A model generated the notes under the pieces. That model saw only the letters and a program-made list of their open reading frames with translations. It was not told the DNA's origin and did not search any database. From assembly GCF_006483455.1 (NCBI RefSeq), contig NZ_PPPU01000027.1:27678-91677 (forward strand): a stretch of DNA of 64,000 bases, written 5' to 3'. This stretch comes from Methylomonas koyamae. Its GTDB lineage: Bacteria > Pseudomonadota > Gammaproteobacteria > Methylococcales > Methylomonadaceae. Numbering within the stretch: the first letter of the stretch is position 1; each line of letters starts with the position of its first letter. The position numbers were made by a program, and so were the translations under genes. Shown here in pieces: positions 26,977-36,008 of the stretch.

Positions 26977-29949
26977 ATGTCTGTTCCATATCCAGCAGCC
27001 GACGGCGGTATTTCGGTAGAGCTCGGCAAGAGTTCCGCAGGACCGGCATCCGAGTCCGGCAAAGTCGATTTATTTCCCATCGCCAATCCAGACTTCCGGA
27101 AAATTAAAACCCTGAAGGACTTGGCGCTCCGCAGCATCACGCTGGCCCAATTCCCGGTCGTCAGCGCCTGGCGCGAAAAGCTGTTTTCGCCGGCAGGTAC
27201 GCCGGAAATCTGCGATGAATTGCCGCGCCTATTAACCGAATTTCTGCGCCGGCCCGAAAGCCAAACCTTGCCGCCTTACACCCGGCGCGCCCAAGCGCTA
27301 CGCCACATCTTCGTCAACAAAACCGCAATCGTGCATGCCGACGACTTGCTGCCCGGCCAAACTACCACCAGCTTCGTCGGCCCAGTGGTTTACGCCGATA
27401 CCATAGGCTATTGCATTTGGCCGGAACTGAAAACCGTCACCACCCGCGCCCAAAATCCGTTCAAGATTCGCCCGGAAGTGGCCGAGCGACTAAACCGGGA
27501 GATATTTCCATTCTGGCTGGAGCAAAAGCCAATCCAGGAACTGGCCCGTTACAGCGATTACGATAGCGCCGCCTATGAGAACCGCGACCGGATCGGCGGC
27601 AATTATCCGGAGTCGATCGATCCGCCCTTGCGTAAAAAAGCCGGAGAAACCCCGAAAGCCCAGGAATTGATGGAAAGGGTAGCGTTCTTCCTGTCCGATA
27701 AGGCCACCTGCGTTTCGCATACCGTGCCGGATTTCGAACGGGTGTTGAAATACGGCTTCGATGGCTTGATCGAACGCGCCAAACAGGATATCGCCAGCGG
27801 CGCGGCCGCTACGCCGGACCAAGTCGAGTTTCTACAGGGCGTGATTGCGGTATACGAAGGCGCCAAACTATACGCCCAGCACTTGGCCGAGGCTGCCGAC
27901 CGCGCCGGCAATCAAGTGCTGGCGACCATCTGCCGGAAGATTCCGGCGCAGCCTGCCGAAACCTTGCACGAAGCGCTGGCCGCGGTCTGGATTTGTTACC
28001 ACCTGCTGTTGCAGGAAAACACCAATTTCGGTTTTTCCATCGGCCGCCTGGACCAAATCCTCAACCCCTTCTATCTGGCCGATTGGCAAAAACTGGATAA
28101 CCCTCAAGCGCAGGAGGACTATACCCGGCGGGCGGTGGAACTGGTCAGCCATTTTTTCCTGCATTGTTCCGACCACGTCCCGTTGTCCACCTCCGGTTCG
28201 GAAACGCTGTTTGCCGGCAGCGGCTCCAATCAGGCGTTGACTGTGGGCGGCACCCGTTACGAAAACGGCCAGGTCGTCGATGCGGTCAACGACATGACCT
28301 ACATCATCCTCAAGGCCACCGAGATCCTGGCTATCCGCGACCCGAACGTGCACGCCCGCTATCATCGGGATGTGCATCACCGCGACGCCCAAGGCAATTC
28401 GCTGCCCGTTGAAGTAATGGACCCGTATCTGAAACGGATTTGCCAGGTCAATATCCTGACCCGAGCCACGCCGGCGTTGCATGGCGACGCCGCTGTGGTG
28501 CCGGCCATGGCCAGTTACTACGCTGCCCATGCCGGTATCGGTTCGGAAGAAGCCTTGGCCGATGCCTACGATTACACCTCCATCGGATGCATCGAAGAAA
28601 ACGCCGCGCACAAACATTACGGCAACACCGGCTCGACTTTGATGGTGTTGCCGGCAGTATTGGAGCTGGCTTTGTACGGCGGCAAACATCGCAGCGACGG
28701 CGTGGCGCCAAAATCGCCCAACCTGTTTTACGGCGACGCCCGTTACACCACGCCGCCGCTGCTCCAAATCGATAGCATGCCAGCCTTTATCGAGGCCTTT
28801 AGGTTTCAACTGAACGAGATGGCCCGCCACGTCGTGCAATGCAACAATTACTTCGGCCGTTTCTACGAACAATCCCGGCAGTCGCCGTTTTTGTCCGGCT
28901 TGTTTACCGGGCCGACCAATACCCCGGACAGTGACGGCGCCAGTTTTCGCGATGTCTCCGCCGGCGGCGCCAAATACAACTCAGCGGGGATTGCCGTGAT
29001 CGGTTTGGCCGACGTGATCGACTCGTTTTGCGTGTTGGACACCCTGGTATTCGGCGGCAAAGTCACGGCCGGCGAATTGTTGGCGGCAATGCAGGCCGAT
29101 TTCGACACCGGCAGCTTGCAGCCCAAAAGTTTCTGGGCTTCATTGCGGGAGCGGGTACAAAACTGGCTGCATCCGGAAGATGCGCCATTGCCATTACCGA
29201 CGTTAAGCGCCGACCGCCTGAATCAAATCAAACAGATGATCCGGCTGGCACCCAAGTACGGTGCCGGCGTCGATCAAACTCCCGGCGGCATTTACAACAA
29301 CGCTACCGCCGTCAAATACACCCACCTGCTGACCGAAATGTTGCAAGAGGTATTTGCCCAATACCGCACCCATCGCGGCGGGCGCTATCTGCCCGGTTAC
29401 TGGAGCATGACCAACCACGCCGGTTTTGGGATGTTGACCAAGGCCACACCCAACGGCCGGCGCAGCGGCGAATCCTTCGCCAGCGGCATCACGCCCTGCC
29501 CTGGTGTGGTCAAAGCCAACGGCGAGCCGGTCAATTTGCTGGATCACATGCTGTCGGTCACGTCGGTGAATGCCAATACCGTGCAGAACGGTTATACCTA
29601 TAACCTCAGTCTAACCACCCGCGATCGCGGCCATTTCGAAGAGGACACCGAATTGTTCTCGCGTTACATGAAGGCCTTTGCCGACCAAAACGGCGTGCTG
29701 GTGCAAATGTGCGTGTCGTCGATCAACGATCTGGTCGCCGCCGACCGCGCCGCCGCCGCCGCCGGGGAATCCGGGGCCGGCGAGGCCGAACATAAAGCGC
29801 TGGAGCCGTTCAAGGATCTAATGATACGCGTGGCCGGCTACTCGGCGTATTTCGTCACGCTGAGTCCGCAGATGCGCAAAGAGATTATTCAACGCGCCAA
29901 TTTCGGGCTGGACACCGGCGCCGAGCAACATACGCTCAACGCAATTTAA
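26977..29949 (+). CDS. Glycyl radical enzyme, dehydratase/lyase-like, unassigned class
   Basis: 990 residues, against about 770-870 for most of the family. The radical site is in IRVAGYSAYF near the C terminus (Gly954). The active-site loop reads DYTSIGCIEENA, with the thiyl Cys538 and a Glu at 540, the spacing of dehydratases and C-N or C-C lyases in this superfamily. Those usually read GCVEP, so the Glu-Asn after the base is unusual. The extra length is at the N terminus and in a Pro-rich insertion near 735-750. Such enzymes work in the cytoplasm, only without oxygen. The substrate is unknown. The cognate activase is two genes downstream. The ATG at 26977 is preferred to a GTG 6 bp earlier. 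Confidence 0.88.
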   Translation: MSVPYPAADGGISVELGKSSAGPASESGKVDLFPIANPDFRKIKTLKDLALRSITLAQFPVVSAWREKLFSPAGTPEICDELPRLLTEFLRRPESQTLPPYTRRAQALRHIFVNKTAIVHADDLLPGQTTTSFVGPVVYADTIGYCIWPELKTVTTRAQNPFKIRPEVAERLNREIFPFWLEQKPIQELARYSDYDSAAYENRDRIGGNYPESIDPPLRKKAGETPKAQELMERVAFFLSDKATCVSHTVPDFERVLKYGFDGLIERAKQDIASGAAATPDQVEFLQGVIAVYEGAKLYAQHLAEAADRAGNQVLATICRKIPAQPAETLHEALAAVWICYHLLLQENTNFGFSIGRLDQILNPFYLADWQKLDNPQAQEDYTRRAVELVSHFFLHCSDHVPLSTSGSETLFAGSGSNQALTVGGTRYENGQVVDAVNDMTYIILKATEILAIRDPNVHARYHRDVHHRDAQGNSLPVEVMDPYLKRICQVNILTRATPALHGDAAVVPAMASYYAAHAGIGSEEALADAYDYTSIGCIEENAAHKHYGNTGSTLMVLPAVLELALYGGKHRSDGVAPKSPNLFYGDARYTTPPLLQIDSMPAFIEAFRFQLNEMARHVVQCNNYFGRFYEQSRQSPFLSGLFTGPTNTPDSDGASFRDVSAGGAKYNSAGIAVIGLADVIDSFCVLDTLVFGGKVTAGELLAAMQADFDTGSLQPKSFWASLRERVQNWLHPEDAPLPLPTLSADRLNQIKQMIRLAPKYGAGVDQTPGGIYNNATAVKYTHLLTEMLQEVFAQYRTHRGGRYLPGYWSMTNHAGFGMLTKATPNGRRSGESFASGITPCPGVVKANGEPVNLLDHMLSVTSVNANTVQNGYTYNLSLTTRDRGHFEEDTELFSRYMKAFADQNGVLVQMCVSSINDLVAADRAAAAAGESGAGEAEHKALEPFKDLMIRVAGYSAYFVTLSPQMRKEIIQRANFGLDTGAEQHTLNAI

Positions 29950-29962
29950 GAGGAGAACTGTC

Positions 29963-30616
29963 ATGCATGCCGGATTTCCCTGTTTATTACCGAATTTACA
30001 AAAAACCTTGCAGTTGGGTGCCAATGCCGCGATTGATGCCGGCGAACTGCCGGCTGTTTTGGATAAAGCCCAAGGCCGCTTGTTGGCCAGCGGCATGGCT
30101 GTCGCGCTGCGTTTGGGGTTTGGCTATTTGCTGCGCGATTGCCAGCTGGATGCCGCGCAAGCGGCCAAGGCCAATGCCTTTTTCGAGGAAAACTTCATCA
30201 TCATTGATCCCCTGGCGCCTGGCGGCCAACGCTACTATCAGGGCAAGTTTCTGATCCGCACCAGCCGGCGCGGCGACGACATGAACGTGTTGCTCAAGTT
30301 CTGTCCCAATCCCGATGCCCTGTACATCGACACGCCGTTCGGCCGGGCCTTGAATTCGCTGGCACTGGTTGCTACAGAGGTGCTGGACGAAAACCAGGCC
30401 GACCGGATCGAGCACGATCCCAGTAAAGTCGATCTGGTAGTGAAATTTAAAGACGTGCAATCCATCATCGGCCTGCTGGGCCGTGGCGGGGTCGACATCG
30501 TCGGTTTGCTGCTGGAAAACCTGGTGCAACTGACCGGCCACGTCGGCCATCTGTTTAAATTGGGCGCTATCGCCACGGACATCCAGTTGTCCCTGGATAT
30601 TCCCAAAGCGGCCTAG
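29963..30616 (+). CDS. Unrecognised protein between the glycyl radical enzyme and its activase
   Basis: 217 residues, no signal peptide. It starts with a helix-rich part (about 1-75, containing ALRLGFGYLLRDCQLDAA), then NFIIIDPLAPGG and a strand-rich centre, and ends with SKVDLVVKFKDVQSIIGLLGRGGVDIVGLLLENLV-type sequence. That last pattern loosely recalls SCP-2-type lipid-binding domains, but I am not sure. It has a good ribosome site (AGAGGAG) and lies 13 bp after the enzyme gene. Its position is where small accessory subunits of some glycyl radical enzymes are coded, though it is far larger than those. Confidence 0.8.
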   Translation: MHAGFPCLLPNLQKTLQLGANAAIDAGELPAVLDKAQGRLLASGMAVALRLGFGYLLRDCQLDAAQAAKANAFFEENFIIIDPLAPGGQRYYQGKFLIRTSRRGDDMNVLLKFCPNPDALYIDTPFGRALNSLALVATEVLDENQADRIEHDPSKVDLVVKFKDVQSIIGLLGRGGVDIVGLLLENLVQLTGHVGHLFKLGAIATDIQLSLDIPKAA

Positions 30617-30631
30617 CATTGGAGAGCGGAG

Positions 30632-31528
30632 ATGGACCACAAAGCTTTCATCTTCGATATCAAACGCAACACCAGCGAGGACGGGCCGGGTATCCGCACC
30701 ACGGTGTTTTTCAAAGGCTGTCCGCTGAGTTGCAGTTGGTGTCAAAATCCCGAGGGTATATCGCCGGGGCCGTCCCTGTCCTTTCGTGCCGAATTATGCC
30801 GGCCGGACCAGTGCGAGCGGCCTTGTCTTAAAGCTTGCCGATTAAAAGCCTTAACGCTGCAAGACCAACAACTGCGGCTCGATCGAGAACGTTGCGACCA
30901 ATGCGGACGCTGCGCGGCGGTATGTTCGCAGCATGCCTTGGAGCTGGTGGGCCAATGGCTGAGTGTGGACGAGCTGTTTTATCGAGTCGCCATCGATAAA
31001 CCGTTTTTCGACGCTACCGGCGGCGGCGTCACGGCGTCCGGCGGCGAATGCACCACGCACATGAATTTTCTGCACCATTTTTTTAAAAAACTGAAAGCCG
31101 CCGGTATTCATACCGCCATCGAAACCAACGGCATGTTCAATTTCGGCCGTTTTACCCGCCTGTTGCTGCCATGGCTGGATTTGGTCTATTTCGACTTAAA
31201 ACTGATCGACGAAGCCGCCAGCATCCGCCACACCGGCCATTCCAACCGGCCGATTCTGGACAATTTGTTGCGTCTGACCGAGTGCGCCGAGATTCCGGTC
31301 AAAGTCCGTATTCCATTAATCCCCAACATTACCGCCACCGACGAGAATCTGCGCGGCATCGCCCGGTTCTTGCGGGAGCACCGGATCGAGCAGGTCAGCG
31401 CCCTGCCTTATAACCCCTTATGGCTGGACAAGCTGCAGCGCTTTGGGATCGATACCGACTATCGGTACGCCGCCTTCATGAGCGATGCCGAGATCGAACG
31501 CTGCGTCGATAGCTTGCAGGCCTGTTGA
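30632..31528 (+). CDS. Radical-SAM glycyl radical enzyme activase
   Basis: 298 residues. The SAM-binding cluster motif is CPLSCSWC (Cys30, Cys34, Cys37), preceded by DGPGIRTTVFFKG. A ferredoxin-like insert holds two further Cys4 sets (Cys56/61/65/69 and Cys88/91/94/98), as in activases of dehydratase-type glycyl radical enzymes rather than PFL activase. The GGE motif is present but runs on as GGECTTH, where GGEPL is usual. It takes a hydrogen from the target glycine using SAM. Its stop (31526-31528) lies 17 bp before the next ATG. Confidence 0.93.
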   Translation: MDHKAFIFDIKRNTSEDGPGIRTTVFFKGCPLSCSWCQNPEGISPGPSLSFRAELCRPDQCERPCLKACRLKALTLQDQQLRLDRERCDQCGRCAAVCSQHALELVGQWLSVDELFYRVAIDKPFFDATGGGVTASGGECTTHMNFLHHFFKKLKAAGIHTAIETNGMFNFGRFTRLLLPWLDLVYFDLKLIDEAASIRHTGHSNRPILDNLLRLTECAEIPVKVRIPLIPNITATDENLRGIARFLREHRIEQVSALPYNPLWLDKLQRFGIDTDYRYAAFMSDAEIERCVDSLQAC

Positions 31529-31545
31529 TTTCAAGGAGAGTCGTC

Positions 31546-32604
31546 ATGCAAACCGATTTCCATCATGCCGTGACTTATGTCGCCGCCCGCACCGCCGGCT
31601 TCACTCACCAGGATGCCGACATCGTTGCTTATTCGGCGCAATACGTGGACGACGCCGTTAGCGATGGCCTGGTCCATTTCGACAACAACGCCTTTTACGC
31701 CAGAATTCATTCCTCGCACAAAAGCGCCGACATCGGCAATTTGAACAACGACCAAAACCTGATGATCTGGTTGCCGTTCCATTTTCTGCCGGGCAACGGC
31801 GGCAAGGGGCAGGGTCAGGACCCGGACGGTACGTTTATCCAAAAAATCGTCTGTCTGCCCGACAGCCCGCCGGCCAAGGAAATGGTGCAGGCAGCGGTCG
31901 ACGATAAAGGCAAACCGTACAGTCTGCATCGCTTGGGAATTGCCTTGCATGTGTATGCCGACACCTGGTCGCACCAGGGTTTTGCCGGGGTGATACACGA
32001 AATCAACGAAGTGGAACACGCGCGGGAGTTGAAAAGCTCCGGCATGTACAGCAAACAGCTGCAGAATGTATTGGAGGATATCCTGGACGATGTGATTCCG
32101 CCGCTGGGCCATGGCCGGGCCAAAGATTTTCCGGACCTGCCGTTCTTGCATTGGCAGTATCGGAACGGTCGCGGTGCTTGGATCGTTCGCGACAACCCGA
32201 CGGATTTTTGCGCGGCTGCGGACGCGATGTGCAAAGTGATGCAACAGTATCTGGGCAAGGCGCAGAATGGATTGCCGGCCGCCGACAAAACGCTGCTGGC
32301 AAAAATATTTCTTGAGTTAAAGGTCAAGGACGACAAAGCCCGCCATCGGCAATGGCTGGAAATCGTCAAGAACGGCTTCAAGGGCGAGAAATTCAGCTTC
32401 GGTACGGCGGAGATTAGTTATGCCGCCGAAGGCGTCAATTCCTGGAAGGAAAAAGCGCTGGGCAGCAGTTGGGACATGCGGGTACATAAATACACGCCGG
32501 CATTTTTGAGTAGTCACTGGAAGCTGTTTCACGACGCGCTGCAACTGCATCGTTTGACCGTACTGCACGACATTTTGCCCAAGTACGGCATTTGCGCCGG
32601 CTAA
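31546..32604 (+). CDS. DUF6765-type protein, possible metal-dependent phospholipase-like fold
   Basis: 352 residues. It begins QTDFHHAVTYVAARTAGF, followed by AYSAQYVDDAV, and has a His/Asp-rich site ALHVYADTWSHQGFAG at about 131-146. That layout (His-x3-Asp-x3-His) resembles zinc sites of the phospholipase C/P1 nuclease fold, but the activity is not known. No signal peptide is seen. The ATG at 31546 has the ribosome site AAGGAGAG; an in-frame ATG at 31525 overlapping the activase end is less well placed. Confidence 0.75.
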   Translation: MQTDFHHAVTYVAARTAGFTHQDADIVAYSAQYVDDAVSDGLVHFDNNAFYARIHSSHKSADIGNLNNDQNLMIWLPFHFLPGNGGKGQGQDPDGTFIQKIVCLPDSPPAKEMVQAAVDDKGKPYSLHRLGIALHVYADTWSHQGFAGVIHEINEVEHARELKSSGMYSKQLQNVLEDILDDVIPPLGHGRAKDFPDLPFLHWQYRNGRGAWIVRDNPTDFCAAADAMCKVMQQYLGKAQNGLPAADKTLLAKIFLELKVKDDKARHRQWLEIVKNGFKGEKFSFGTAEISYAAEGVNSWKEKALGSSWDMRVHKYTPAFLSSHWKLFHDALQLHRLTVLHDILPKYGICAG

Positions 32605-32626
32605 GCCGGCAAGCGGGAGAGTCGCC

Positions 32627-33490
32627 ATGAACCCCAACACCGCAGCCGATCTACCCTGCCGGACTTTATACCCCATCGTGCTGTTGCACGGTATCGGTTA
32701 CCGCGATGACATGTTGATGCTGAACTCCTGGGGCCGAATTCCGAAAACATTGGAAGCCGCCGGTGCCAGGGTGTTTCAAGGCGGACTGGATGCCTGGAAC
32801 AGCCACGAAAATAGTGCGCTGGCACTGAAGCCGAATATTGAGCAAATACTTAGCGAAACCGGCGCGGCAAAGGTCAATATCGTCGCCCATTCCAAAGGCG
32901 GCCTGGAAGCGCGCTACCTAATCTCCAAACTGGATATGGCCGATAAGGTGGCCAGCTTGACCACGGTTTGCACCCCTCATCACGGCTCGGCCGTGGCGGA
33001 TTTGGTGGCCGGTGACATTCCCGATACCGATAAACTGCTGAGCATAAATTTCTTCAAACGCCTGGCGCAGCGATTGGGATTCGGCGCGATGGACATCCTG
33101 GCCAGAATCACCGGTGACAAAAGCCCGCAAGCCGGCATGGCCATAAGGCAACTGACGCGTCACTATCTGGCGGAATTCAATCGGCAAGTGCCGGACATGT
33201 CGGGCGTTTATTACCAAAGCTACGGCACGCTGATGCGCCGGGCGATCGACGATCCGGTGTTTGCCGCCACCCATGTGTTGCTGAAACGGATAGAAGGCGA
33301 CAACGACGGCATGGTCTCCACGCAATCCTGCCAATGGGGCAGATTTCGCGGGCTGATCGGTGATAGCAACCCGGACAAAGGCTTGTCGCACGGCGACTTG
33401 GTGGACTATCGCGGCGTACTGCTGACGCATTTCGATATTCCGGCGGTGTATCTCGACATCGTCAAAGATCTAAAACAGCAAGGCTTTTAA
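32627..33490 (+). CDS. Lipase-like alpha/beta hydrolase, cytoplasmic
   Basis: 287 residues. An oxyanion motif LLHGIGYRDD at about 19-28 and a nucleophile elbow NIVAHSKGGLEARY (Ser89, with Ala at the first glycine of GxSxG) match bacterial triacylglycerol lipases of the LipA/EstA kind. Catalytic Asp and His are likely in EGDNDGMVS and GLSHGDLVD. The segment TTVCTPHHGSAVADL is also typical. No signal peptide, so it would act inside the cell, unlike most lipases. It follows the DUF6765 gene by 22 bp. Confidence 0.85.
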   Translation: MNPNTAADLPCRTLYPIVLLHGIGYRDDMLMLNSWGRIPKTLEAAGARVFQGGLDAWNSHENSALALKPNIEQILSETGAAKVNIVAHSKGGLEARYLISKLDMADKVASLTTVCTPHHGSAVADLVAGDIPDTDKLLSINFFKRLAQRLGFGAMDILARITGDKSPQAGMAIRQLTRHYLAEFNRQVPDMSGVYYQSYGTLMRRAIDDPVFAATHVLLKRIEGDNDGMVSTQSCQWGRFRGLIGDSNPDKGLSHGDLVDYRGVLLTHFDIPAVYLDIVKDLKQQGF

Positions 33491-33546
33491 GCTGGGCTTA
33501 TACGTCCGGCCTAAGCCAAAAATATAACAAATACAGGGGAAGGACC

Positions 33547-35940
33547 ATGAACAACTATCTCGATGTCGCCAATTTCCCAACCGCGTCAGAGCAAGAACAG
33601 CAAGCACTGGCAAGCGCTCTCGACGCCATTATCAACAACGATCTCCAAGTCGGCGCACTGCCTATGCTCGGCAGCTATCGCAAGATTTTGGGCGATAACC
33701 TGCGCCGGGATGAGTGGGACGGTATCCATGAAAAGCTGCTGACCCTATTCAAGTGCGGTACTAGTACGCCGCTGGACGGGCCGATGATAGGTGTGTCGAT
33801 GTCCATCCGCGACAGCGATTATTTCAAGGAAACCGCCAAGCAGCACGGCGAAAACCGTTCGATGCTGGCGCATCTGGAATGGATGGCGACCTTGTGGAAT
33901 GTTACTTACGCCAGTACCGGTTTATGGATGGGTAAGACGTTCGAGCCGGTGGCAAAAGAGGTGTTTGCCGCCAAATGCGGCCACGATCCGGTCGCGATCT
34001 TTAACTACGATCCGGAAACGACTCGCATTGGCCGGAATTTTTTCCGCGAACCGGACGATCCTAATTTCATTCAAAGCTTGGGTATGCCGGTGCTGACCCA
34101 GTTCTGGAATCTGCGGGATCGGCCGTTGGGTACCAATGCGCAGGGCTTTGATAGCCAATTGCTTGCGCAAAATTTGGCCAAGGAAAAAGCCATCCCGTAT
34201 GTAAAAACCGGCGGAATTTTCCTGGCGATGCCTGGCAGGTCCGTGGTTGGAGAGATGAACGGCAAAGCCGTTTATCAGCTTAATTACCGTTGGCACGATT
34301 TGCATCCGGCGTTCCCGATGACGCGGCTAATCGACGAGTTGGTGCAGATCGAGGACGGCGTCTATTTGGGGCAGTTGGTCATGGCCACTCATCATTACAG
34401 CTTGGGTACGCTGCAGATACCTCTGTTCGGTGATCATCCGCCGGAATGGGAACTGGGCGAAGCCTATACCGGCGACAATTCGGTCGATTATGGCTACCAA
34501 AATAATGGTTTCTTTTTGATGATAGATACCGCACGGGCCAGGGAAGCGTTTGCGGACGAAGCCTTCCCCAATTTACGGCCTCGGCCCGGCGAACGCGGCT
34601 GGAAGGAGCTTGGCTACGATAAACCGGTGTCTACCATACCGGGCGCTGCACCGCATGGCGTGGATTGGGCGACTGGTTGGCGCGACGATCCCGAGTTGCA
34701 GCGTAAATTCACCACATTTTGCCTGGAAGCATCGCCAAAAAGTGACGATGGCGATGTGCGCGAATTACTACAGCCGGGCGAATCCATTTTGCAAATGTTG
34801 CAACGCCAGCAGGGCAAAATTTCCGCCGCCAGCGGTTTCGACGATCACCTACGGCATTTTGAAGTGTTGAATCGATTGTTTCGCGCCGGCGTTGCTCCCG
34901 GCATTGTGGATGGCGTGTTTCAAGGGCAGGGTAGAGGTTACAGCACCCGGTTCGATGCCCCGGAAGCGCGCGATTGGTATGGGCAAAGCGATCCGTGCAG
35001 CGGCTTTGACTATTACCACGGTGCCACGCTGAATTTGCATTGGGGCTTTGGCGACAGTTTTATCGCCAATATCGCCCGCTCATTGCAGGAACACAGCATG
35101 ATTCCGGCCGCGCTGGCCGACAAACTGCAAACCGATCCGCGCGCGCCAAATTTGCTGAATGCGGTGTGGGCCAATATCGGCCGCTTTATTTTTCCTTGGG
35201 CCGGCAAGTCTTTCGAGCGTATCAGCGGCCGCAAATTGAGTATGCTGCTGGACGAAAGCGACGACTTGGCGCAACGCTATCCGGAGCGGGTAGCCGAACT
35301 AAAAGCCCATCCGGCCAGCTTTCCGCATTACGCCTTGGTCGAGAAAAACCGCGAACACTATTGGCAGCAGCCGGGCGTTTACGCCGAACATCTGCGCAGC
35401 GGCAGTTGGGACCGGGGTATGTCGAAAACCGACAAGGCGTTCTGGGAACGGGAAGCCGCCGCGCATTGGGTATTTGGCAATAACATCCAGGACTCGCGCA
35501 TCCTGCCCACCGATGCCCTGTTCCGGGTCTTGGATATGAACTACCACCCGCCGCTACCCTCCATCCAGCAATTGGCCGATGCCGGCCCCTCGCCGTTCGT
35601 CAGGCAGGGCTACAGCTTTTTGGGGGTGGACGACAGGCCGTCGATCTTGCCGATGAACAACGGCCCGGATAAGGCCAAGCAAGTGTTCCAGTTCCATTAC
35701 CGCTACCCGCTGATCGGCGGACCGGCCCCGATCGGCACCTGTCTGGACGAACTGGTGGAAATTGCCGAAGGTTTGTTCCTGGGCCAACTGATTTACTCCA
35801 CCGCCTTGCTGGTGCCGTTTCACTCGGCCACCGATCCGGCGGAATACCAATACCAGCTATTCGGCTATTTCCTGTTGCTGGATAACACCTGGGAACAACA
35901 CCGGCAGGCGATAGGGTTTGATATCAATACGGCCGGTTGA
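33547..35940 (+). CDS. Unrecognised 797-residue protein with an internal duplication
   Basis: No family is recognised. Two regions resemble each other: residues 243-335 (YQLNYRW, LIDELVQIEDGVYLGQLVMAT, later NNGFFLMIDT) and 714-797 (FQFHYRY, CLDELVEIAEGLFLGQLIYST, later FGYFLLLDN). Each looks like a beta-barrel of lipocalin type. The block between, rich in Trp, Tyr and Gly (GQGRGYSTRFDAPEARDWYG, YHGATLNLHWGFGDSF), may be a separate enzyme or binding domain. There is no signal peptide. It is the last gene of the operon, with a strong ribosome site (GGGGAAGGA), and stands 69 bp from the convergent hsdS. Confidence 0.8.
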   Translation: MNNYLDVANFPTASEQEQQALASALDAIINNDLQVGALPMLGSYRKILGDNLRRDEWDGIHEKLLTLFKCGTSTPLDGPMIGVSMSIRDSDYFKETAKQHGENRSMLAHLEWMATLWNVTYASTGLWMGKTFEPVAKEVFAAKCGHDPVAIFNYDPETTRIGRNFFREPDDPNFIQSLGMPVLTQFWNLRDRPLGTNAQGFDSQLLAQNLAKEKAIPYVKTGGIFLAMPGRSVVGEMNGKAVYQLNYRWHDLHPAFPMTRLIDELVQIEDGVYLGQLVMATHHYSLGTLQIPLFGDHPPEWELGEAYTGDNSVDYGYQNNGFFLMIDTARAREAFADEAFPNLRPRPGERGWKELGYDKPVSTIPGAAPHGVDWATGWRDDPELQRKFTTFCLEASPKSDDGDVRELLQPGESILQMLQRQQGKISAASGFDDHLRHFEVLNRLFRAGVAPGIVDGVFQGQGRGYSTRFDAPEARDWYGQSDPCSGFDYYHGATLNLHWGFGDSFIANIARSLQEHSMIPAALADKLQTDPRAPNLLNAVWANIGRFIFPWAGKSFERISGRKLSMLLDESDDLAQRYPERVAELKAHPASFPHYALVEKNREHYWQQPGVYAEHLRSGSWDRGMSKTDKAFWEREAAAHWVFGNNIQDSRILPTDALFRVLDMNYHPPLPSIQQLADAGPSPFVRQGYSFLGVDDRPSILPMNNGPDKAKQVFQFHYRYPLIGGPAPIGTCLDELVEIAEGLFLGQLIYSTALLVPFHSATDPAEYQYQLFGYFLLLDNTWEQHRQAIGFDINTAG

Positions 35941-35974
35941 AATTGCGATGGTTGACCACGAAAACAGGATTTTT

Positions 35975-36003
35975 AACCACGAAAGACACGAAAATCGCGA
36001 AAG
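35975..36003 (+). repeat. ACCACGAAAG-type dispersed repeat, copy 1
   Basis: AACCACGAAAGACACGAAAA and a few further bases, between the 797-residue gene and hsdS. A partial copy starts at 35952. The same unit bounds the GxxExxY gene near 38922 and 39351. Confidence 0.85.
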
Positions 36004-36008
36004 GGTTT

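Noticed and set aside
26977..29949. Assignment as pyruvate formate-lyase or choline lyase
   Set aside because: There is no Cys-Cys pair as in PFL, and no microcompartment genes or choline-type loop; the active-site loop differs from both.
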